This document shows positions 1-7,741 of a stretch of 58,302 nt of DNA, one piece after another. The notes below the pieces were generated by a model that worked only from the letters and a program-made list of their open reading frames with translations, was not told the origin of the DNA and did not search any database. Each line of letters opens with the position of its first letter. The stretch's first letter is position 1. The translations under genes and the position numbers were made by a program. The DNA comes from an uncultured Verrucomicrobiaceae bacterium (GTDB lineage: Bacteria; Verrucomicrobiota; Verrucomicrobiia; Verrucomicrobiales; Verrucomicrobiaceae), in NCBI GenBank assembly GCA_937872615.1, contig CALMTT010000529.1, positions 1 to 58,302 on the forward strand, given 5' to 3'.

Positions 1-97
1 CATAGGCCCTCACCAGCCGTTCATGCCATCCAGCCGCATCATCCACGATGCCCGTACGCTCCGCCAGCGGCAGCCAGTGATCGAGGGAGGTTCTCAT
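1..97 (-). CDS. N-terminal fragment of a gene leaving the left edge, possibly HD-superfamily hydrolase
   Basis: Only about 32 codons are in the window. The ATG (complement of 95-97) overlaps the TGA stop of the M28 peptidase gene in an ATGA arrangement, a typical sign of translational coupling in an operon. The peptide begins MRTSLDHWLPLAERTG and ends near ERLVRAY. This vaguely resembles the start of predicted metal-dependent HD phosphohydrolases, where an EPHRHYH-type motif would follow, but the diagnostic histidines would lie outside the window. The existence of the gene is better supported than its function. Confidence 0.45.
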   Translation of the reverse strand, partial: MRTSLDHWLPLAERTGIVDDAAGWHERLVRAY

Positions 98-1014
98 GGC
101 ATCGGGGAGAGCTTTGCGGCCTGCGTGAGCACCGTGGCAGTCACAGCCCGGGTGACTTGCGTGAGGAATTCGTAGTTCAGCGTGTCAGGTGTGTCGGTAG
201 CAGCGTGGTAGTGCGGATTGCGGAACTCCGAGGTGTCTGTCCACATGATCGACGGGATGCCCGCCTTCCAAAAGGGCGCGTGATCGCTGCGATGCAGGAC
301 CGGGAAGAATTTCTCCAGACCGAGCAGCACCTCGACACCGTAGGCCGGAAGCGCAGGCTGCTCGGTGCGGATGGTTTGCAGCGCAGCTTTCATCGACGCC
401 GCGCCCTCGCGATTCGTCAGCAGCCCAATGAAGTCCCCGCGATCTGGCAGGCTGATCGGCAGGCCCGGCGGGATTTTTTGCGATCCCGGCTGGCTGCTCG
501 CATAACCGACCATTTCCAGCACATGCGCACACTCGACCTGATAACCTGCGACAGGCAGATGCTGGCTCACCAAATTGCTGCTGCCATCCAGTCCGTCCTC
601 CTCGCCGTTGAAGGCCACAAACACCACCGGCAGCTCAGGCAGGAACTCCGCGCAAAGCTTCGCGCAGCCGAGCATCGCCGCCACGGCGCTACCGTTGTCA
701 TCGGCGCCAGGAGTTGTCGGAACGCTGTCGTAGTGAGCACCGACGACGATTACTTTGTCCGCCACGCCCGCTGGGTGGGCGACCACATTGCGGAATCCAC
801 CTTGGAACCGCACCTCGTAGCCCCATTCGCTGAATTCCCGCGCCAGCCATTCCGCCACCGCGCAGTTCGCCTCCGCATTGATGACGCGATGCCGTGGAAT
901 TGAAATGCGCTCCACCCATTCTCGCAGCATGCCGGGTGTCACGAGGGCAAACAACTCCTGGAGAAGGTCGCTAGGCACACCTTGTCGGAGCCGGCTGGCG
1001 TTTCGAATGAGCAT
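94..1014 (-). CDS. M28-family zinc aminopeptidase
   Basis: A 306-residue protein with the M28 metallopeptidase signature. Residues 92-97 (GAHYDS) carry the first zinc histidine, 104-109 (ADDNGS) the bridging aspartate, and 136-141 (NGEEDG) the catalytic glutamate and a metal ligand. A C-terminal NPHYHAATDT segment carries the last zinc histidine. The expected reaction is removal of N-terminal residues from peptides. No signal peptide is visible, so it may be cytoplasmic, unlike many secreted M28 enzymes. It lies 17 bp downstream of the LysR gene on the same strand and overlaps the next gene by 4 bp, so the three are probably co-transcribed. Confidence 0.88.
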   Translation of the reverse strand: MLIRNASRLRQGVPSDLLQELFALVTPGMLREWVERISIPRHRVINAEANCAVAEWLAREFSEWGYEVRFQGGFRNVVAHPAGVADKVIVVGAHYDSVPTTPGADDNGSAVAAMLGCAKLCAEFLPELPVVFVAFNGEEDGLDGSSNLVSQHLPVAGYQVECAHVLEMVGYASSQPGSQKIPPGLPISLPDRGDFIGLLTNREGAASMKAALQTIRTEQPALPAYGVEVLLGLEKFFPVLHRSDHAPFWKAGIPSIMWTDTSEFRNPHYHAATDTPDTLNYEFLTQVTRAVTATVLTQAAKLSPMP

Positions 1015-1031
1015 AAACTGGAGTGGGGCGG

Positions 1032-1943
1032 TTAAAACAAAATGTTCTTCACAAACTCGGCCACGTGCGGCGGCAGTTTGCGGTGTTTCCGGGTCAGGAC
1101 GACGATCTCACGCTCGAACTGCTCCGCCAGCGGCAATGTGACGAGCGATTCTTTGCGTCGATACAGCGCCAGCGCCCGGCGAGGCACCAAAGCCACGCCA
1201 TAGCCGCTGGCGACGAGATTGATGATGAGGTCGAAGCTATCGAGTTCCATCGCCGGGGTCACCGCGAGCCCGTTTCGCTTCATCCAGCGGCGCAGAAGCT
1301 GGCCGGTGTTCGTCGCGGCATCGAGCATGAGCAACGATTGCTGCTGCAGCCAGAGTTTGAGCCGGTCCGCCCGTTTCGGTGCCACCAATGCCGCGGGCGC
1401 GATGAGCTCGAAGCGATCTTTGAACCGATGCGTGATCTTCACCGAGTCCGGCAGCTTCGCAGGTGGGCACAGCACGCCGATGTCCGTTTCGTTCGCATCC
1501 AACGCCGTCAAAATGGAGTTGCCCGCATGGTAGCTGACACGGCAGGCGATCTCCGGATGCCGCTGGCGGTTCGCGTGGAAGAGGCCCGGCATGTGCGCCA
1601 TCGCCAGCGTGTGTGAAACGCTCACACGCACCTCCGGCCGGGCGCTGCCAAACGCCGCGTGAAGACCATCGAGCGTCGCTGTGACACCGCCGATCAGCCG
1701 TGCCGCCTCAGCGGCGAGATACTGGCCCGCCTCCGTGACCTCCACCGAGCGCGTCGTGCGATTGATCAGATCCAGTCCCAACCTGCTCTCCAGCGATTGC
1801 ATCTGCCGCGTGAGCGCACTTTGCGACAAACCCGCCTCCCGCGCCGCCCGGGTGAAGCTGCGATGCTTCACGACGAGGTGAAACAGATGCAGCGCATGCA
1901 GATCGAAAGGCTTCGTGGCGAGGTATTGTTGCATTGGAGGCAT
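1032..1943 (-). CDS. LysR-family transcriptional regulator
   Basis: The N-terminus has the LysR winged helix-turn-helix: LHLFHLVVKHRSFTRAA, then SQSALTRQMQSLE, then LGLDLINRTTRSVEVTEAG. An effector-binding domain of about 200 residues follows. The start is placed at the ATG at 1943 (MPPMQQYL), 303 residues. An upstream ATG at 1985 would add 14 residues and overlap the divergent ferredoxin frame, and one at 1934 is also possible; no clear ribosome-binding site decides. Genes divergent from a LysR gene (here ferredoxin at 2023) are often targets, and so may be the peptidase downstream. The effector is unknown. Confidence 0.88.
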   Translation of the reverse strand: MPPMQQYLATKPFDLHALHLFHLVVKHRSFTRAAREAGLSQSALTRQMQSLESRLGLDLINRTTRSVEVTEAGQYLAAEAARLIGGVTATLDGLHAAFGSARPEVRVSVSHTLAMAHMPGLFHANRQRHPEIACRVSYHAGNSILTALDANETDIGVLCPPAKLPDSVKITHRFKDRFELIAPAALVAPKRADRLKLWLQQQSLLMLDAATNTGQLLRRWMKRNGLAVTPAMELDSFDLIINLVASGYGVALVPRRALALYRRKESLVTLPLAEQFEREIVVLTRKHRKLPPHVAEFVKNILF

Positions 1944-2022
1944 CAAAACATGCTTTTTATGCACTTCACGCATTTCTTGAGCCATGCGAGATCAGGGCCG
2001 CAAACCCACTCCAAGACATCCC

Positions 2023-2259
2023 ATGGCCAACATCCTCGACCGCCTGCCCCAAAACGTCCCCGGCCGCTTCTATGTCGATTCCACCTGCACCGACTGTGAC
2101 TTGTGCCGGGGTCATGCATCCTCTCATTTTCGTCGCGACGATGAGACTGGCTACAGCTTCGTTTTTCACCAGCCCGAGACCGAAGAAGAGATCGCCCTGT
2201 GCCGCGAAGCCCTCGAAGGCTGCCCCACTGAGTCGATTGGTGAGGACTTCGGTCTTTGA
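2023..2259 (+). CDS. Small single-cluster ferredoxin
   Basis: A 78-residue protein with one iron-sulfur motif: Cys22, Cys25 and Cys28 in CTDCDLC, and a distant CP at Cys67 in EGCPTES. This matches single-cluster 4Fe-4S ferredoxins of the Bacillus/Thermotoga type, which carry single electrons in the cytoplasm. Cys60 is an extra cysteine seven residues before the fourth ligand. The start is the ATG at 2023 (MANILDRLP); an upstream ATG at 1984 would add 13 basic residues not expected in the family. It is divergent from the LysR gene and 32 bp upstream of the L,D-transpeptidase. Its redox partner is not evident nearby. Confidence 0.85.
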   Translation: MANILDRLPQNVPGRFYVDSTCTDCDLCRGHASSHFRRDDETGYSFVFHQPETEEEIALCREALEGCPTESIGEDFGL

Positions 2260-2291
2260 CGGCCATGCGTCTTCGCAGTACACGACACGGC

Positions 2292-2891
2292 ATGAGTTTT
2301 AGACTTTTGATCCTCTTGGCCGTGGCCACTTTGACCGCGTGCCACACGCCGAAGCCTGTGGCTCCGCAGCCGTTGATGCCGCGGTGGAAGGTGGCGCCGG
2401 AGTGTGAGACGGCGAAGGGGTCGGTGAGGGTGGAGGTGTCGCTGGCTTCGAGCACAGCGCAGTTGCTGGCGAAGGACGGCACCGTTTTGGCGGAGATGGA
2501 TGTGTCACCGGGCGTGGACGGGCATCCGACACCGACGGGGAAGTTTCGCGTGACGGAAAAGATGCCGCTGAAGCGCTCGAATCTTTACGGGCAGTATGTG
2601 AAAAAGGGCACGGAGGAGGTGGTGGTGGCAAGGGCGTGGGAGCACGAGGGGCCGCGGCCGGAGGGCACGGCGTATCTCGGTATCGCGATGCCGTGGTGGA
2701 TGCGGCTCACATCCGATGGTGTGGGCATGCACGTGGGCGGTTTCGAGCGTGGCAAACCAACGAGCCACGGCTGCATCCGCTGCCCGGAGGAGGGGCAGAA
2801 GGTGTTTTTCGAAAAGTGCCGCGTGGGCACCCTCGTGCACGTGCATGAGGGCGAGCACGAAGCGCCATCGCTGCTCATGCCGGTGGAGTGA
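2292..2891 (+). CDS. L,D-transpeptidase (YkuD) lipoprotein
   Basis: A 199-residue protein starting MSFRLLILL, with a lipobox LTAC (Cys17) followed by a short Pro-rich linker, so probably a membrane-anchored lipoprotein. The YkuD catalytic signature is present: a conserved histidine in MHVGGFE and SHGCIRCPEE with the nucleophilic cysteine. The family forms 3-3 peptidoglycan cross-links or attaches proteins to peptidoglycan. The frame is open further upstream (TTG at 2256, ATG at 2265), but the ATG at 2292 gives a clean lipoprotein signal. It converges on the beta-lactamase-type gene with a 4-bp gap. Confidence 0.88.
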   Translation: MSFRLLILLAVATLTACHTPKPVAPQPLMPRWKVAPECETAKGSVRVEVSLASSTAQLLAKDGTVLAEMDVSPGVDGHPTPTGKFRVTEKMPLKRSNLYGQYVKKGTEEVVVARAWEHEGPRPEGTAYLGIAMPWWMRLTSDGVGMHVGGFERGKPTSHGCIRCPEEGQKVFFEKCRVGTLVHVHEGEHEAPSLLMPVE

Positions 2892-2895
2892 TGCC

Positions 2896-4488
2896 TCACT
2901 TCCGGCGCTTCAACGCGGGGAGTTTGAGGCCGTTCTGTGTGATGTGCAGGCGTTTGATCTGGCCGGCTTCATCGCGCTCGAACTCAATCGAGGCAAAAAC
3001 GACGTCATACTCAAACATGCCCTTCTTTGTCTCAAACACCGGCAGGAACGGCTGGCCGGTGAGCTTGATGAACAGCGTGCCGCGACGTAGCTCAATCGTG
3101 AAGACCTTGTCAGGCGGGAGGAAGTCATACACACCGGCATATTCTTCGAGCTCCTTCGCAGGGCGGAAGAGATACTCCGGCGCTTTTTCATCGAGGCGCT
3201 TGGCCACTTGCTTGTGGTTGTTTTGATCGAGTGTGACGCTGGTGATGGCACCGCTGGCGTCGCGACCAAAGATGAGCCGCGCTGCCACGCCGCGGTGGAA
3301 GAAGACATCCTTCTTCTCATGGAGGTAAGGTAGAAAAGCCTGCCCGGTGAGCTTGCACCACAGGCCGCCTTCTCGAATGACAAAGGTCAGCTTGGCCTGC
3401 TTGCCGAGTTGATAGACGCCGACGTAGGGCTGCAGCTCGGCTTCGCTGAGTTTCGGACCTTCCACGGCTTGGAATTTCGCGCGATCAATCGGTCGCGTGA
3501 CCTGAACGGGCTCCATCGCGGCATTGTTGATGAGCACGATGCGGATTTGATCGGTCTTGGGCTTGGCTTCCAGCAGCGTGCGATAGCCGCCGGTGCCGCC
3601 GCTGTGGTTGACGACATCGTCGCCGAGAAAAAAGCCGCAGCCGATGCCCTCGACGATCGGCTTCAAGGCGAGCTGGATGGCTTCTTTGAGCGGCGAGGAC
3701 TCTGGATGATTCAAGGCGCGACCAAAGAGCATCAGGTCCGCGGCTGTGCTGCGCAGTCCACCAGCAGGGGCGAAGGCAGCAAAGGTCCACTCACGTGCCT
3801 CCGCCTTGCCTTCAAAGGGCGGCACGAGGCGCTGGCGCAGCTCCGCCGTGGGCACAAGCATCGTGTCGAGCATGCCAAGCGGTTTGCAGATGCGATCACG
3901 CACGAGATTCGACCACGAATCGCCCAGCGCACGTTCGATGACATGACCGAGGATGGCGACGCCCACATTCGAGTAGCTCAGCTCATGCGGCCCGGTGCCT
4001 TCGAGTTTTACGCTCGCAATCCATTCGCCGAGCTTTTTCAAATCGTAGGCACCGTAAGGGTCCGCCACGGTGAAATCGGCATTGTCCGGCATGCGCGGCA
4101 GGCCACTCGTGTGCGTGGTGAGCTGCGCCAGCGTGATGGCGGCCACCTTGTCATCGGCGAAAGCCTGCTTCGCATCGAGTGCCTGCTTCAGCGTCGTTTC
4201 AAAGGTGAGCTTCTTCTCCAGCACGGCCTGGGCCAGCAGCAGGCCGGTAAAGACCTTGCTGATTGAGCCAATCTCAAAAGCGATCTTCTCCGGCGGCACA
4301 TTCGCGAGCTTGTCTGGGCCTGAAATGGCATAGACGGCCTTTCCGTCCCGCCACTCGCCAGTGACGATGCAGCCGCGTGGCATGCTCTTGGCGATGTTTT
4401 GAGCCGAGGAGGCTAATGATACCGTTTTTTGTGCCCAAAGCGGACCACCGGCCAAAACGAACGCGACAATGAAGAAGATGCCTTTCAT
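2896..4488 (-). CDS. Secreted serine hydrolase of the beta-lactamase class C/PBP4* family with duplicated C-terminal domain
   Basis: The start at 4488 gives a signal peptide (MKGIFFIVAFVLAGGPLWAQ) and 530 residues. The open frame continues to 4740, but that extension lies over the divergent PHP gene and is unlikely to be translated. Catalytic motifs: SxxK at 75-78 (SISK), YSN at 172-174, HSGGTGG at 295-301. These enzymes act as D-Ala-D-Ala peptidases, esterases or beta-lactamases; substrate cannot be read here. After residue 350 are two tandem copies of an about 80-residue beta-rich domain (roughly 352-430 and 447-525), each with a KLTGQ(A/P)FLP motif, resembling the lipocalin/DUF3471-like tails of this family. 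Confidence 0.87.
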   Translation of the reverse strand: MKGIFFIVAFVLAGGPLWAQKTVSLASSAQNIAKSMPRGCIVTGEWRDGKAVYAISGPDKLANVPPEKIAFEIGSISKVFTGLLLAQAVLEKKLTFETTLKQALDAKQAFADDKVAAITLAQLTTHTSGLPRMPDNADFTVADPYGAYDLKKLGEWIASVKLEGTGPHELSYSNVGVAILGHVIERALGDSWSNLVRDRICKPLGMLDTMLVPTAELRQRLVPPFEGKAEAREWTFAAFAPAGGLRSTAADLMLFGRALNHPESSPLKEAIQLALKPIVEGIGCGFFLGDDVVNHSGGTGGYRTLLEAKPKTDQIRIVLINNAAMEPVQVTRPIDRAKFQAVEGPKLSEAELQPYVGVYQLGKQAKLTFVIREGGLWCKLTGQAFLPYLHEKKDVFFHRGVAARLIFGRDASGAITSVTLDQNNHKQVAKRLDEKAPEYLFRPAKELEEYAGVYDFLPPDKVFTIELRRGTLFIKLTGQPFLPVFETKKGMFEYDVVFASIEFERDEAGQIKRLHITQNGLKLPALKRRK

Positions 4489-4551
4489 GCCGCGAGCATG
4501 ACGGGGCGCGTTTTTCTTGTCACTTCCTTTGTTTGGGACCGTTTGCCTGCC

Positions 4552-5802
4552 ATGCACCGCCTTCTCGCCCTGGTCTTCCTCGCTGTTCTTCCTGCCTCCG
4601 CTCAAACGAAGTGGTTCAAAGGCAACACGCACACCCACACGCTCTGGAGCGATGGCAATGACTTCGCCGAGATGGTGATCGACTGGTACAAGCAACGCGG
4701 CTACGACTTCCTCGCCCTCAGCGATCACAACATCCTCCAAGCGAAAGAAGTGTGGATGGACGTGAAGGCCGTGGAAAAGCGCCGCAAGGCCCTCGGCAAG
4801 ACGACGATGGAAAAGTATCGTGCCCGCTTTGGCGATGAGTGGGTCATCACCCGTGAAAAGGAAGGCTCCACCGAGGTGCGGCTCCGCGAGATGCGTGAGT
4901 ATGCACCGAAGTTCGACGAGCCGGGCAAATTCCTCCTCGTGAAGGCCGAGGAGATCAGCGCTTCATTCCAAAACGCGCCCATTCACATGAACGCCGTGAA
5001 CGTGCAGGAGGAGATCAAGCCCGTGAAGGATCTCACGAACATCCAGGAGACCATGCGGGCGAATTTGAAGCTCGTCGCCGAGCAGTCGAAGCGCCTCGGC
5101 GTCCCCATCTTCACGCACATCAACCATCCAAACTTCCGCATGGCGCTCACCGCTGATGACCTGGCTGCGGTGACGGAGGAGAACTTCTTCGAGATCTACA
5201 ACGGCCACCCGATGATCCTGTGGCAGGGCGATGAGTTCCGCGACAGCCACGAGAAGATCTGGGACATCGCCAACACGCTGCGCCTCACGCAGTTCAAGGC
5301 CGCGCCGCTCTTCGGCGTGGGCACCGATGACTCCCACCACTACCACGGCGAGGAAAGCAGCCCCGGCCGCGGCTGGGTGATGGTCCGCGCCGAAAAGCTG
5401 GAGGCCAATGCACTCACCGAAGCCATGAAGCGAGGCGATTTCTATGCCAGCAGCGGCGTCACGCTCGATGACGTGAGCTTCACCGGCGGCAAGCTGCGTA
5501 TTCAGATCCGCGCCGAGCCCGGCGTGACCTACACCACCGTCATCCGCGGCACTTTGAAGGGCTTCGACGCCACCACCACCGAGGTCACCACTCCGAAGGG
5601 CGACTACCATCCCGTGCGCAAGCGCTACTCCGACGACATCGGCAAGACGCTCGCCACGCTCGAAGGTCCCGTCATCGAATGGACGCCCTCCGGTAACGAG
5701 CTCTACTTCCGCGCCTCCATCACCTCCTCGAAGCCGCATCCGAATCCCTCGATGAAGGATCAGAAGGAGATGGCCTGGACGCAGCCGATGGGCTGGAGGT
5801 GA
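4552..5802 (+). CDS. Secreted PHP-domain metal-dependent hydrolase
   Basis: A 416-residue protein with a signal peptide (MHRLLALVFLAVLPASAQ) at the ATG at 4552. The PHP domain begins at once: GNTHTHTLWSDG gives the first metal histidines and ALSDHN the next. Later candidates are FTHINHPNF and GTDDSHHYH. PHP proteins are phosphoesterase-like metal hydrolases; this secreted group is frequent in Verrucomicrobia and Planctomycetes and its substrate is not established to my knowledge. It is divergent from the beta-lactamase-type gene (63 bp apart) and converges with the phosphodiester glycosidase-like gene (2-bp gap). Confidence 0.8.
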   Translation: MHRLLALVFLAVLPASAQTKWFKGNTHTHTLWSDGNDFAEMVIDWYKQRGYDFLALSDHNILQAKEVWMDVKAVEKRRKALGKTTMEKYRARFGDEWVITREKEGSTEVRLREMREYAPKFDEPGKFLLVKAEEISASFQNAPIHMNAVNVQEEIKPVKDLTNIQETMRANLKLVAEQSKRLGVPIFTHINHPNFRMALTADDLAAVTEENFFEIYNGHPMILWQGDEFRDSHEKIWDIANTLRLTQFKAAPLFGVGTDDSHHYHGEESSPGRGWVMVRAEKLEANALTEAMKRGDFYASSGVTLDDVSFTGGKLRIQIRAEPGVTYTTVIRGTLKGFDATTTEVTTPKGDYHPVRKRYSDDIGKTLATLEGPVIEWTPSGNELYFRASITSSKPHPNPSMKDQKEMAWTQPMGWR

Positions 5803-5804
5803 AC

Positions 5805-6575
5805 TCAGGGCTCTTTCGTCGCGATGTAAAACATAGCAGCGAAGGTGTTGGCCTTGAACTTCGCGTCGGCGGGAGGATCAACGACGAGCGTTGAGATGTC
5901 GCCATCAAGGTAGAGCACGTCTTTGCAGCCCAGATGCAGGAAGAAGCGGCTGAATTGATGAAACGTCACGCCACCGAGCTTCGGGTCCTCGCGGTCGCTG
6001 ATAGCAAAGATGATCTGCCGGTCCTTTTCACGCACGCCCACGGCGCTACGCTGGCGGCGGTTGGGCGAGTTGATGTTGAAGGCGGGATGAATCACACCGC
6101 CGCGCAGCATCAGCGGACCGCTTTGCGTCGCGAGACGTGGCTTGAGGCCGCTGCGGGCAAATTCCGCCGCCTCCATCACGCCGGGGCCGAGGCGGTCATC
6201 GAGGAAAAAAACGCCGTTGGGCCTCATGTAGAAGTTTCCATCCCCAGGCTGGAGATTGAGCGGCACAAGCTCGCGACCGCCGATGATCGTGACGCCGCAG
6301 GGTTTGGGGCCACGCTCGAAAATGCCCGCGTTGGTCGCAAACAGCAGTTTCTCGCCACGGGTCGCCAGATCACGTTTCAGGCCGTTGAAGTCCCCGAGAG
6401 GCTTCCCATCGGCACCGAGCCACGCGAGTTGCAGCTGAGGCCAATCGGCCCGGTCGAGGCGGAAAAGGTGGTAACGAGCCCCATCGTGCTCCACGACCTC
6501 CGCACCATGAAGATGCGAGCCGAGAGCGGCACAGCCAAAGGCCGCGAGAATCCAGCGAGGGAGGTTCATGCGCAT
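5805..6575 (-). CDS. Phosphodiester glycosidase (NAGPA)-like secreted protein
   Basis: About 256 residues. An N-terminal hydrophobic segment (NLPRWILAAFGCAALGSHLHG) acts as a signal peptide. Family features are FATNAGIFE, the glycine-rich MRPNGVFFLDD, ATQSGPLML and YLDGDIST near the end. This is the pattern of the phosphodiester glycosidase domain (DUF2233), related to the enzyme that uncovers mannose-6-phosphate in animals. Bacterial members are thought to act on glycosyl phosphodiesters in cell walls. The start could be the ATG at 6575 or 6569; neither has a clear ribosome-binding site. Confidence 0.8.
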   Translation of the reverse strand: MRMNLPRWILAAFGCAALGSHLHGAEVVEHDGARYHLFRLDRADWPQLQLAWLGADGKPLGDFNGLKRDLATRGEKLLFATNAGIFERGPKPCGVTIIGGRELVPLNLQPGDGNFYMRPNGVFFLDDRLGPGVMEAAEFARSGLKPRLATQSGPLMLRGGVIHPAFNINSPNRRQRSAVGVREKDRQIIFAISDREDPKLGGVTFHQFSRFFLHLGCKDVLYLDGDISTLVVDPPADAKFKANTFAAMFYIATKEP

Positions 6576-6647
6576 ACCAGAGCCAAGATCAGCCCCCGGC
6601 ACAACTTTGAACCTTGAACTTTGAACCTGAACCCCTAAGTGAACAGC

Positions 6648-7733
6648 ATGGCGAGCAACTTTGGCACTCTCTTCCGCATCAGCACCTGGGGCGAATCACA
6701 CGGCCCGGGCGTCGGCGTGGTCGTGGACGGCTGTCCGCCGAAAATCCCGCTCAGCGTCGAGGACATCCAGCATGAGCTGAACCGCCGCCGTCCCGGCCAG
6801 AGCAAGATCGTGACGCCTCGCAAAGAAGACGATGCCGCCGAGATCCTCTCCGGCGTGCTCGACGGGCAGACGCTCGGCACACCGATCGGCATCTTCGTGC
6901 GCAACACGGACCAGCGCCCCTCGGCCTACACGGAGATGCAGCAGGCCTACCGCCCCAGCCACGCGGACTACACTTACGATGCGAAGTATGGCATCCGCGC
7001 CGTCTCCGGTGGTGGACGCTCCAGCGCCCGCGAGACGATCGGTCGCGTGGCTGCTGGTGCCATCGCACGCAAGGTGCTGCAGCACTCGCTCAGCGGTTAC
7101 GAATGCCTGGCTTATGTGAAGACGGTGCAGCACATCACCGCACAGGTGCCTGCGGGCGCTGCCCTGACGGCTGACCTCATCGAATCAAACATCGTGCGCA
7201 CCTGCGATGCCGCCGCGGCGGAGGAAATGATCGCTTTGATCGAAAAGGTCCGCTCTGAGGGCAATAGCGTCGGCGGCGTGATCGAGTGCGTCGTGCGTGG
7301 CGTGCCGCCGGGACTTGGCGAGCCTGTTTTTGACAAGCTGGAGGCGGATCTCGCAAAGGCGATGCTCAGCCTGCCGGCGACGAAGGGTTTTGAAATCGGC
7401 AGCGGCTTCGCCGGGACCACGATGACCGGTTTGGAGCACAACGACGAGTTCTTCATGGATGGCGAGACTGTCCGCACGCGCACGAACCGCAGCGGTGGCA
7501 TCCAAGGCGGCATCAGCAATGGCGAGGAGATCGTCTTCCGCGTGGCCTTCAAACCTACCGCGACGGTTCTGCGCGAGCAAAAGACCGTCACGAACACCGG
7601 CGAAGACACCACGCTGGCCGCTCGTGGTCGTCACGATGCCTGCGTGCTGCCCCGCGCCGTGCCGATGGTCGAGGCGATGGTGCACCTAGTGCTTGCCGAT
7701 CATTTCCTGCGCCAGCGGGCGATGCGCGGCTGA
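6648..7733 (+). CDS. aroC: Chorismate synthase
   Basis: A 361-residue protein that makes chorismate from EPSP, the last common step of aromatic amino acid synthesis. The diagnostic N-terminus is present: [17 protein letters not shown], then RRRPGQS. Later come the flavin/substrate motifs [17 protein letters not shown] and [16 protein letters not shown]. It is the expected length for the family. The ATG at 6648 is preferred over the GTG at 6639 because family members begin just before the FG-x-LF motif. It stands alone: the upstream gene is on the other strand and downstream it converges with the oligopeptidase gene (8-bp gap). Confidence 0.97.
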   Translation: MASNFGTLFRISTWGESHGPGVGVVVDGCPPKIPLSVEDIQHELNRRRPGQSKIVTPRKEDDAAEILSGVLDGQTLGTPIGIFVRNTDQRPSAYTEMQQAYRPSHADYTYDAKYGIRAVSGGGRSSARETIGRVAAGAIARKVLQHSLSGYECLAYVKTVQHITAQVPAGAALTADLIESNIVRTCDAAAAEEMIALIEKVRSEGNSVGGVIECVVRGVPPGLGEPVFDKLEADLAKAMLSLPATKGFEIGSGFAGTTMTGLEHNDEFFMDGETVRTRTNRSGGIQGGISNGEEIVFRVAFKPTATVLREQKTVTNTGEDTTLAARGRHDACVLPRAVPMVEAMVHLVLADHFLRQRAMRG

Positions 7734-7741
7734 GGCTTCGG

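Noticed and set aside
2896..4740. Long version of the beta-lactamase-type gene beginning at 4740
   Set aside because: It would lack a signal peptide at its start and overlap the divergent PHP gene including its signal sequence; the ATG at 4488 is far better.
6604..6634. TTGAAC-rich direct repeat upstream of aroC
   Set aside because: A short low-complexity tract with no clear periodic or structural role beyond chance.
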